From: JAWVFM01 sp963823245
GTDB taxonomy: Bacteria; Actinomycetota; Thermoleophilia; Solirubrobacterales; 70-9
Assembly (NCBI GenBank): GCA_963823245.1
Contig: CAWGKQ010000012.1
Span: 124,001 to 188,000, forward strand
Reading direction: 5' to 3'
DNA length: 64,000 nt
Shown here: positions 16,758 through 24,600 of the stretch, in pieces
How the letters are laid out: every line of letters begins with the position of its first letter
Numbering within the stretch: the first letter of the stretch is position 1
Notes under the pieces: generated by a model
What the model was told of the DNA's origin: nothing
What the model saw: the letters and a program-made list of their open reading frames with translations, nothing else
Database searches by the model: none
Translations under genes and position numbers: made by a program

Positions 16758-17590
16758 AGCCGGGCCGCCTCGAGCGGGCCCCCGGCGAGCTCGTGGGCGC
16801 CCAGCGACTTCGCGATCGCCGAATCGACTCCGGTGCCGGCCAGGGCCAAGGGATGGCGGTCGGCAACGAGCCTGAGCTCCGCCGACGAGCGGACGAGGAG
16901 CTCGCGCTCGAACGCGACGAGAACCACGAGGTCGGCATCGACGTCGCGCGCCGTCGACGCGACGCTCTCCGGCGGCATGTCGGGACCGAGATAGGTGATT
17001 CGCCAGCCGCGCTCTCGGAGAGCGAGGCCGAATGCGATCAGCCCGATGTCGTGCTGCTCTCCCGGGACGCACGCGAGCACAGCGGTTGGCCCCTTGCCGC
17101 CGCCCCAGCCCCTGGCCAGGGCCAGGAGGCGACCCCGGATCAGGTTCGAGCCGAAGTGCTCCTGGGCGACGCTGAAGCCGCCCCGCGCCCAGCGGTCGCC
17201 GATCTCGCGGAGTGCGGGCAAGACGACCCGTGATGCGAGCGCTTCGATGCTGAGCGCCGATACGACCTCGTCGAGTACGGCGTTGGCCATCGGCTCGTCG
17301 AGGGCCTCGATCGCGGCCATGAGCGCCGTGACGAGGGCGCCCGGGTCCACCGCGGCCTCGCCCGAGGCAGTGGGCGCGCCGGAGCGAACGATGCGCGCCG
17401 CCTCGGCCGTCGCCACTCCCTGCTCCAACAGCGCCCTCATCGCGCGGACACGCCCCTCGTCGCGCGCGTCGTAGAGGCGGTAGCCGCCGTCGGAGCGGAC
17501 CGGGTCCAGAAGCTCGTAGCGGCGCTCCCAAGCACGGAGCGCATCGGTGCCGACACCGGTGCGGCGACTCAGCTCGCCGATGCGAATCAC
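16754..17590 (-). CDS. carH: MerR-family regulator with B12-binding domain (CarH/LitR-like photoregulator)
   Basis: DNA-binding repressor expected to use adenosylcobalamin as a light sensor. The N-terminus is a MerR helix-turn-helix (IRIGELSRRTGVGTDALRAW). The middle is a four-helix B12-cap domain carrying the diagnostic W-x9-EH motif (W134, E144-H145, counted from GTG 17590). The C-terminal Rossmann-type cobalamin domain carries E-x-H-x-x-G (EQHDIG, with H180 as lower cobalt ligand). These are the residues that define CarH/LitR rather than ordinary MerR proteins. GTG 17590 is preferred over a start at 17623 because family members begin with IRIGEL. It is divergent from the five-gene operon at 17.7-21.6 kb, its probable target, and likely represses itself too. 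Confidence 0.88.
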   Translation of the reverse strand: MIRIGELSRRTGVGTDALRAWERRYELLDPVRSDGGYRLYDARDEGRVRAMRALLEQGVATAEAARIVRSGAPTASGEAAVDPGALVTALMAAIEALDEPMANAVLDEVVSALSIEALASRVVLPALREIGDRWARGGFSVAQEHFGSNLIRGRLLALARGWGGGKGPTAVLACVPGEQHDIGLIAFGLALRERGWRITYLGPDMPPESVASTARDVDADLVVLVAFERELLVRSSAELRLVADRHPLALAGTGVDSAIAKSLGAHELAGGPLEAARL

Positions 17591-17684
17591 TCGGACAACC
17601 TTGTACGAACTCTGGACATACACTGATACTATCTGCTACAACAGACGTGGTTACCATCGACAAACCTTTGACAGAGCATTTCCA
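17591..17684. promoter_or_regulatory. Divergent promoter/operator region of the CarH-like regulator
   Basis: This 94-bp gap is less GC-rich than its surroundings. On the plus strand TTGTAC (17601-17606) lies 17 bp before TGATAC (17624-17629), a plausible -35/-10 pair. The same stretch has TGTACG (17602-17607) and CATACA (17617-17622), two TGTAYG half sites facing each other 9 bp apart, and further down TACAACA. TGTA-type half sites overlapping the promoter are what CarH/LitR proteins bind in other bacteria, so this is the best operator candidate. It is a by-eye assignment. Confidence 0.5.
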
Positions 17685-18686
17685 ATGAGCCTGACCTCTC
17701 GAACGATCCGCCTCGCCGACGACCTCGCCGACCGCACGGTCCTGCCCGGCTACTCGAGGCTCGGCTTCGCCGCCCGGCGCCATCTCTTGCGATTCGACGA
17801 GGATCCCCTCGAGCTCGCGGGCCGGCGCGTCCTCGTCACGGGCGCGAGCTCGGGGATCGGCGAGGCCGCCTGCGTGCAGCTCGTGCAGGCAGGCGCGACG
17901 GTGCACATGGCCGTCCGCTCCGTCGAGCGCGGCGAGGCCGCGCGCGAGCGGATCGCGGCGGCCGCCGGCGGTGACTCGTTCGAGCTGCTCACGGTCGAGC
18001 GTCTGGACGTGTCGGATCTCGACGACGTCGCTCGCTTTGCCTCCGAGTTCAGCGGCCGCGCTCCCGAGCTCCACGGCCTCATCCACAACGCAGGGGTCCT
18101 GACGGATCGTCGCGAGTTCACCGCGCAGGGCCACGAGCTGACCTTCGCGACGGCCGTCCTCGGGCCGTTCGCCCTCACGCGCGCTTTGCGACCGGCGCTT
18201 GGTCGCGGCGCTGCGCCGGTGGTGTTCGTCTCCTCGGGCGGCATGTACACCGCCGAGCTCGAGGTCGGTGACCTCGAGCTGGACGGCCCGGACTTCAACG
18301 GCCCCCGGCTCTACGCGCATGCCAAGCGGGCGCAGGTGGTGCTCGCGTCGGAGTTCGCGCGCCGGTGGAGCGGAACCGGGGTCGGGTTCGCCTCCTGCCA
18401 CCCCGGCTGGGTCGACACGCCGGGACTCGCTCGCTCGCTGCCCCGCTTCCGGCGCTTCCTCAAGCCGCTTCTCCGGGAGCCGGCGGCGGGAGCCGACACC
18501 GCCACGTGGCTCGTCGGCACCGACGCCGCGCATCGCGAGCCTGGCGCCTTCTGGCACGACCGCCGTCAGCGTCCCCTCGATCGGGTCGGACGGACCGCTA
18601 CGGCGCCGGAGGATGCGGACCTCCTGTGGCGACGGCTCACGTCCATGGTCGCTCAGGCGCGCGTCGAGGAAGCGCTCTCGTTCTAA
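17685..18686 (+). CDS. Short-chain dehydrogenase/reductase (333 aa)
   Basis: Rossmann-fold NAD(P) oxidoreductase resembling the retinol-dehydrogenase/WW-oxidoreductase-like SDR group. Cofactor motif RVLVTGASSGIG starts about residue 47, NNAG is replaced by HNAG, the catalytic Ser lies in VVFVSSGG and Tyr-Lys in LYAHAKRAQVV. An N-terminal extension of about 45 residues precedes the fold. It is the first gene of the operon diverging from the CarH-like regulator. SDR genes are regular members of LitR/CarH-linked clusters. Substrate unknown, perhaps a lipid aldehyde or ketone. Confidence 0.85.
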   Translation: MSLTSRTIRLADDLADRTVLPGYSRLGFAARRHLLRFDEDPLELAGRRVLVTGASSGIGEAACVQLVQAGATVHMAVRSVERGEAARERIAAAAGGDSFELLTVERLDVSDLDDVARFASEFSGRAPELHGLIHNAGVLTDRREFTAQGHELTFATAVLGPFALTRALRPALGRGAAPVVFVSSGGMYTAELEVGDLELDGPDFNGPRLYAHAKRAQVVLASEFARRWSGTGVGFASCHPGWVDTPGLARSLPRFRRFLKPLLREPAAGADTATWLVGTDAAHREPGAFWHDRRQRPLDRVGRTATAPEDADLLWRRLTSMVAQARVEEALSF

Positions 18687-18694
18687 GGCACGTC

Positions 18695-19123
18695 ATGGCG
18701 CGCTACCGAGGCACAGTCCACTCCTCGAGGCCGGCGGCTGAGGCGCTTGGCTTCGTCGCGGACTTCTCGAACCTCGAGCGTTGGGACCCGAGCGTCGTGC
18801 GCGCCCGGCGTGTGGACACCGGAGATCTCGCGGTCGGCTCCCGGTTCGCGGTGACCACTCGCTTCATCGGCCGTGAGATCGAGCTCGAGTACGAGTTGGT
18901 CGAGCTCGACGGGGCCCGGTTCGCCCGGCTGCGCGCGGAGACGCCAACGGCGATTTCGATCGACACGATCGAGGCCCGCGGCACGTTTGGGGCGTGCGAG
19001 ATCACTTATGAGGCCGACCTGCAGCTGAAGGGGGTCTTCCGGCTCGCCGAGCTTCCCACCCGGCTCGCATTCCGCCGGCTCGGCGAAGCTGCGCGGGCAG
19101 GCCTGCAGAGGGCGCTCGCGTGA
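18695..19123 (+). CDS. SRPBCC-family protein (142 aa), first of two in the operon
   Basis: START/polyketide-cyclase fold protein with a hydrophobic ligand cavity: it begins MARYRGTVHSSRPAAEALGFVADFSNLERWDPSV, where the DFSNLERWDP turn is a family hallmark, followed by alternating beta strands (GSRFAVTTRFIGREIELEYELVEL) and a final amphipathic helix. It starts 8 bp after the SDR and overlaps the next gene by four bases. Proteins of this kind bind or carry lipids and small hydrophobic molecules. No catalytic residues are evident. Confidence 0.8.
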   Translation: MARYRGTVHSSRPAAEALGFVADFSNLERWDPSVVRARRVDTGDLAVGSRFAVTTRFIGREIELEYELVELDGARFARLRAETPTAISIDTIEARGTFGACEITYEADLQLKGVFRLAELPTRLAFRRLGEAARAGLQRALA

Positions 19124-20397
19124 GCCGGCGCGTCGCGATCGTCGGCACCGGCGTCGCCGGGCTCGTCGCCGCGCGCGGGCTGAACCGAGCCGGCTTCGAC
19201 ATCACCGTCTTCGAGGCTGATTCCCGCCCCGGCGGCCACTCCCACACGGTCGAAGTCGAGACCCAATCGGGGCCGATCGGAGTCGACACCGGGTTCATCG
19301 TCCTCAACGACCGCAACTACCCGACCTTCGAGCGGCTCCTAGGCGAGCTCGGAGTGGCGACGAAGCGGGCGCCGATGTCCTTCTCGGTGGCCGATCAGCG
19401 CGGCGACTTCGAATGGTCGATGACGCCCGGAGGGCTCTTCGCCAAGCACAGCCACCTCTTCGACCCGCGGTTCCATCGCATGCTCGCCGACCTCCTCCGC
19501 TTCTTCCGCGAGGCCCGAGAGCTCGTGGAGGCGGACGACGAGGACGACTCGCTCATGTCGTTCCTCGAGCGCGGCGGCTACTCCGACTACTTCATCGAGC
19601 GCATGATCGTGCCCCAGGTCTCGGCCGTCTGGTCAGCCGACCCGGGGGCCCTCGACGCCTTCCCCGCGAGCTTCCTCGCCGAGTTCCTCTCGAACCACGG
19701 CGCTCTCCAGATCACCGGGCGGCCGCGCTGGCGCTCGATCGTCGGCGGCTCCCGGCGCTACGTGGAGGCGCTGACCGCGTCGTTCGCCGACCGGATCCGC
19801 CTCAACTCGCCCGTCCGCGAGATCAGGCGGCTCGGCGCCGGCGTCGTGGTCGGCTGGGACGGAGGGGCCGACCTCTTCGACGACGTCGTGATCGCGGCGC
19901 ACTCGGACCAGGCGCTCGCCATGCTCGCCGACCCCTCCGAGGCCGAGCGGGAGGTCCTCGGGGCAATTCCCTATCGGCGCAACGAGGTCGTTCTGCACAC
20001 CGACGTCTCGCTAATGCCGCGGCGGAAGCGCGCGTGGGCGAGCTGGAACTTCCACCTCATGGACGAGCCGACCGGGAGGACCACGGTCACCTACGACATG
20101 ACTCGCCTGCAGCGGCTGCCGACGGACCAGCGCCTCCTGGTCACGCTCAACCGCACCGAGGCGATCGACCCGAGGCGGATCGTTCACGAGATGACCTACT
20201 CCCACCCCGTCTTCACGCGCGAGAGCCTCGTCGCCCAACGACGCTGGTCCGAGATCAGCGGCGCCATGCACACGCACTACTGCGGCGCGTACTGGGGGTG
20301 GGGATTCCACGAGGACGGCGCGGTCAGCGGGATGCGCGTGGTCGACAGCCTCGAGTCGTTCGAACCCGCACACCAGCTCGAGGAGGTGGCCGCGTGA
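19120..20397 (+). CDS. FAD-dependent amine-oxidase-family protein (COG2907 type)
   Basis: A 425-residue flavoprotein with the FAD-binding RVAIVGTGVAGLVAARGL motif at residue 4 and the second FAD contact at FEADSRPGGHSHTVEV, as in amine-oxidase/protoporphyrinogen-oxidase superfamily members. GVDTGFIVLNDRNYPTFERL and the C-terminal HTHYCGAYWGWGFHEDGAVSG are typical of the subgroup that travels with DUF1365 and, often, cyclopropane-fatty-acid-synthase-like genes. In Rhodobacter such genes are part of photo-oxidative stress and furan/cyclopropane fatty acid modification. GTG 19120 overlaps the preceding stop and TGA overlaps the DUF1365 start, so translation is coupled. A lipid desaturation or oxidation role is inferred. 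Confidence 0.85.
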   Translation: MSRRVAIVGTGVAGLVAARGLNRAGFDITVFEADSRPGGHSHTVEVETQSGPIGVDTGFIVLNDRNYPTFERLLGELGVATKRAPMSFSVADQRGDFEWSMTPGGLFAKHSHLFDPRFHRMLADLLRFFREARELVEADDEDDSLMSFLERGGYSDYFIERMIVPQVSAVWSADPGALDAFPASFLAEFLSNHGALQITGRPRWRSIVGGSRRYVEALTASFADRIRLNSPVREIRRLGAGVVVGWDGGADLFDDVVIAAHSDQALAMLADPSEAEREVLGAIPYRRNEVVLHTDVSLMPRRKRAWASWNFHLMDEPTGRTTVTYDMTRLQRLPTDQRLLVTLNRTEAIDPRRIVHEMTYSHPVFTRESLVAQRRWSEISGAMHTHYCGAYWGWGFHEDGAVSGMRVVDSLESFEPAHQLEEVAA

Positions 20398-21128
20398 CCG
20401 CCTCGGCGCTCTACGACGGCTTCGTCGCCCACAGCCGCCTCGGCCGGGTCGAGCACCGGCTCTCCTACCCGATCTGGATGGCGCTGATCGATCTTGACGA
20501 GCTCCCGGAGGCCTTCTCCCATCACCCCCTCTGGTCGGCGCGGCGGCCCGCCCTAGTCCGCTTCAACGCGGACGATCTCCTCCAGGGCGGGCCGTCGCTG
20601 CCCGACCAGGCACGCGAGCTGACCCGCGAACGGCTTGGCCTTGCCCCCGAGGGCGCGGTGCGGGTCCTTTCGATGCCGCGATTCGCCGGCGTCAGGTTCA
20701 ACCCGGTGACCTTCACCTACCTGCACGGGCCGGGAGGAGACCTCGAGGCCCTCATCGCCGAGGTGACCAACACGCCGTGGGGCGACCGGCATCGCTACGT
20801 GGCGGCGGCGGATGGAGGAGCGGCGAGGGCGCGCTTCGAGAAGCGGATGCACGTCTCGCCATTCATGCCGATGGACCAGACATACGAGCTCCTCGCCACC
20901 GAACCGGGTGACCGGCTCGAGGTCCGGATCTCCTCGACGCAGGCGGGCCGGCGGGTCTTCGAGGCCTCCCTTGCCCTCCGGCGCCGCGAGATCAGCCGCG
21001 CGGAGATGACCCGGCTCCTCCTGCGGTACCCGCCGCAGCCGGTTGCCGCGCTTGTGCGGATCTATGCCCACGCGCTGCGGCTGCGCCGCGCAGGCGCGAG
21101 CGTCCACCCTCGGCCCGCTCCCACGTGA
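20394..21128 (+). CDS. DUF1365 family protein
   Basis: A 244-residue protein with the family's features: ALYDGFVAHSRLGRVEHRLSYP at the N-terminus, RFAGVRFNPVTFTYLHGPGG in the middle, FEKRMHVSPFMPMDQTYEL, and a C-terminal YPPQPVAALVRIYAHALRL helix. DUF1365 genes are nearly always beside the COG2907 flavoprotein, and members are induced by singlet oxygen or light in several bacteria. Biochemical function is not settled. Overlaps both neighbours by four bases. Confidence 0.88.
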   Translation: MTASALYDGFVAHSRLGRVEHRLSYPIWMALIDLDELPEAFSHHPLWSARRPALVRFNADDLLQGGPSLPDQARELTRERLGLAPEGAVRVLSMPRFAGVRFNPVTFTYLHGPGGDLEALIAEVTNTPWGDRHRYVAAADGGAARARFEKRMHVSPFMPMDQTYELLATEPGDRLEVRISSTQAGRRVFEASLALRRREISRAEMTRLLLRYPPQPVAALVRIYAHALRLRRAGASVHPRPAPT

Positions 21129-21649
21129 TCGCCGGACGCGACCGGGTCTACGAGCGCGAGCAGCTCGTGCCGTTCGCCCTCGACGAGGTGTTCGACCTCT
21201 TCTCGGACGCCCGAAGCCTGGAGCTCATCACGCCCAGGTGGCTGCGATTCGGGATCGTCGGCACACCCCCCGCGATCGAGGCCGGCGCGCTGATCCGCTA
21301 CCGCCTGTCCTTCCGCGGCGTGCCAATCCGGTGGACGTCCCGGATCGCCGTCTGGGAGCCCCCGAGGCGGTTCGTCGACGTTCAGGTGCGGGGCCCCTAT
21401 TCGCTCTGGGAGCACACGCACAGCTTCGAGGCGGTCGGTGGAGCCACGCGAATAGGAGACCGAGTCGTCTATCGCCAGCCTCTCGGCCCGCTCGGGGACC
21501 TGGCCGAGCGCCTCTTCGCGCGCCGCGACATCGAGCGAATCTTCGATTTCCGCGAGAGTGCGGTCCTCACCCTCCTCGAGCTTCGCAACGCAAGCAAGCC
21601 GCATTCCAGGGACGATGAGCCCGGCGTGGCGCTGGAGGCAAGGGCATAG
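21125..21649 (+). CDS. SRPBCC-family protein (174 aa), last gene of the light operon
   Basis: A second START-like protein: VYEREQLVPFALDEVFDLFSDARSLELITP opens the fold, followed by RFGIVGTPPAIEAGALIRYRL and LWEHTHSFEAVGGATRIGDRVVY, then the long C-terminal helix. This version (with W..P..F.D.Q..GP...W.H.H.F) is the ligand-binding protein often coded beside COG2907/DUF1365 pairs. It differs clearly from the first SRPBCC protein of the operon, so the two are not recent duplicates. Starts at GTG overlapping the DUF1365 stop. Confidence 0.83.
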   Translation: MIAGRDRVYEREQLVPFALDEVFDLFSDARSLELITPRWLRFGIVGTPPAIEAGALIRYRLSFRGVPIRWTSRIAVWEPPRRFVDVQVRGPYSLWEHTHSFEAVGGATRIGDRVVYRQPLGPLGDLAERLFARRDIERIFDFRESAVLTLLELRNASKPHSRDDEPGVALEARA

Positions 21650-21662
21650 ACTGAACTGAGGA

Positions 21663-24600
21663 ATGGCAGAGGCGACTCTCGTCGAGATCGAGATGCCCGC
21701 GATGGGCGAGTCGGTGACCGAGGGGACCGTCCTCGAGTGGCACGTCAAGGAGGGCGACTCGGTCGAGGAGGGGCAGACGGTCATCGAGGTCTCGACCGAC
21801 AAGGTCGACGCCGAGGTGCCCGCGCCGGCGAGCGGGACGATCACGAAGCTTCTGGTCGGCGAGGACGACACGGTCCAGGTGGGCCAGGCCCTCGCCCAGC
21901 TCGATCCGAACGGCGGCGCCCCCGCCGCCGATGCCTCATCGGAGGACGACGTCAGCGAGGAGGAGGCGCCCCCGGCCAAATCGGCTGAGGGCCCGGCCGG
22001 GGAGACCGTTCAGATCGAGATGCCCGAGATGGGCGAGTCGGTGACCGAGGGGACCGTGCTCGAGTGGCACGTCAAGGAGGGCGACTCGGTCGAGGAGGGG
22101 CAGACGGTAATCGAGGTCTCGACCGACAAGGTCGACGCCGAGGTGCCCGCGCCGGCGAGCGGGACGATCACGAAGCTTCTCGTCGAGCCCGACGACGTCG
22201 TCAAGGTCGGCCAGGGGCTCGCCGAGATGAGCGCCGGCGGCGCCCCGAGTGGCGACGGGGCGACGGCCGGCACGGATGCGAGCGAGGCGCCGACGCAGGT
22301 CGACACCCCGCAGCCCGACGGCAACGGCGCGGCGCGCGCCACCCCCGTGGCCCGCCGCGCGGCCGGCAAGAACGGGGTCGAGCTTGGCGGCGTGCAGGGC
22401 TCCGGCCCGGGCGGCAAGGTCACCAAGGCCGACGTGCTCGCGGCGGCCGACGGCAAGGACGGGGCCTCCGCTGCGCCGGCCGCGATCGGCGAGGCCGAAG
22501 CCCCTGCGGGGTCCCGCGGCGATGCTCGCGGAGGCGATGAACCAGAGCCGCGAGATCCCGACAGCGACCTCCTTCAGGACGGTGCCGGTCGACACGCTCG
22601 ACGCCAAGCGCAAGGCGCTCAACGGCGTCCTTTCGGATCGGGGAATGAAGATCTCCTTCACGCACCTCATCGCATGGGCGATCGTGAAGGCGGCGGAGGA
22701 GTGGCCGGCGATGGGCCGGTCCTTCGACGTTCGCGAGGGCAAGCCGTTCGCGATCGACCCGGAGTCGGTGAACCTCGGGATCGCCGTCGACGTCGAGCGC
22801 AAGGGCGGGCGCAGCCTGATGGTGCCGTGCATCAAGGGTGCCGACGGCCTCGACTTCGCCGGGTTCCACACCTACTACGAGGACCTGATCACCAAGACGC
22901 GGGAGAACAAGCTCACCGCCGACGACTTCAAGGGCACGACGATCAGCCTCACGAACCCGGGCGGCCTCGGGACCGTCGCCTCGGTGCCGCGCCTGATGAG
23001 CGGCCAGGGGACCATCATCGCCTGCGGCTCGCTCGCCTATCCGGTCGAGTGGGCGCACGCAGCTCCCGAGCGGATCAAGGCGCTCGGCATCTCGAAGGTC
23101 ATGACGATGACCTCCACCTACGACCACCGCGTCATCCAGGGCGCCGAGTCGGGATCGTTCCTGCGCCGGATCGACCAGCTCCTGCAGGGCGAGGACAAGT
23201 TCTACGAGGGCGTGGCGAGCGACCTCGGCCTCTCGCCGAACGTCGTCACGTCGGCCTATCCGGCATCGGCGTCGGCGCCGCCGATGCCAGCCGCCCCGTC
23301 CACGCCGGCGATGGGCACGCCTGCTCCGCCCGACACCGAGCTCCTCCAGGCCGTGCAGGCCGCCACCTCGCTGCTCAAGGCCTACCGCACCCACGGGCAC
23401 CTCGCCGCGCGCCTCAACCCGCTCGGCGGCGAGCCGAAGGGCGATCCGGCGATCGAGCCGGAGAACCTCAACCTGACTCCGGAGCTGATGTCGAAGATCC
23501 CGGCGTCGATCCTGCGGATCGGGGTGGAGGGCGAGACGCTGCTCGAGGTCCTGCCGCGGATGAAGGAGGCGTACTGCGGCACGATCGCCTACCAGATCGA
23601 GCACCTCGCCTCGCACCAGCAGCGGATGTGGCTGCGGGAGATGATCGAGACGGGCGACCACCGCACGCCGCTTCGGGACACGGAGAAGCGCGCGCTACTC
23701 CACCGCCTGATCGAGGTCTTCCAGTTCGAGCGCTTCGTGCAGAAGGCGTACCTCGGCCAGAAGGTATTCTCGATCGAGGGACTCGACGCGGTCGTGCCGA
23801 TGATCGACGAGCTCGTCACGCTCGCCACGCGGGAGGGCGCCGAGGAGGTCGTGATCGGGATGGCCCACCGCGGCCGCCTCGCGGTGCTCGCCCACAACCT
23901 CGGGCGGTCGGTCGAGTCGATCCTCGCCGAGTTCGAGGGCGCGAAGGCGCTCGAGGCGGTGAAGGCGATCGCCGCGATCCCGCACTCCGGCACGGGCGAC
24001 GTCAAGTACCACTACGGCGCCGAGGGCATGGCGACCACCGCCGACGACGAGCAGGTCAAGGTCCGCCTCTACCCGAACCCGTCGCACCTCGAGTTCGTCG
24101 ACCCGGTGGTGACCGGCGGCGCCCGCTCCGCGCAGACCCAGCACTCCGGGCCGCGCCTCCAGCACACCGCGAGGGTGGCCGTGCCCCTCCTCCTGCACGG
24201 CGACGCCGCGTTCCCGGGCCAGGGCGTCGTGTCCGAGACGCTCAACCTGCAGGCCCTCGAGGGCTACTCGACCGGCGGCACCGTCCACATCATCACCGAC
24301 AACCAGGTGGGCTTCACCACCGATCCGCAGGACGCCCGCTCCACCCCCTACGCGAGCGACCTCGCCAAGGGCTTCAACATCCCGATCGTCCACGTGAACG
24401 CCGACGACGTCGAGGCATGCGTCGCCGCGGTGCGCCTCGGAATGGCCTACCGCGAGCGCTGGGGCCGCGACTTCGTGATCGACCTCATCGGGTACCGGCG
24501 CTACGGCCACAACGAGACCGACGAGCCCGCGTACACGCAGCCGCTGATGGCGGCGCAGATCAAGGCGCATCCGCCGGTGTCGGAGATCTACGCCGGCCAG

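Noticed and set aside
17668..17673. TTGACA as a -35 box for the SDR-led light operon.
   Set aside because: It lies only 11 bp before the ATG, leaving no room for a -10 box and leader. The TTGTAC/TGATAC pair further upstream fits better.
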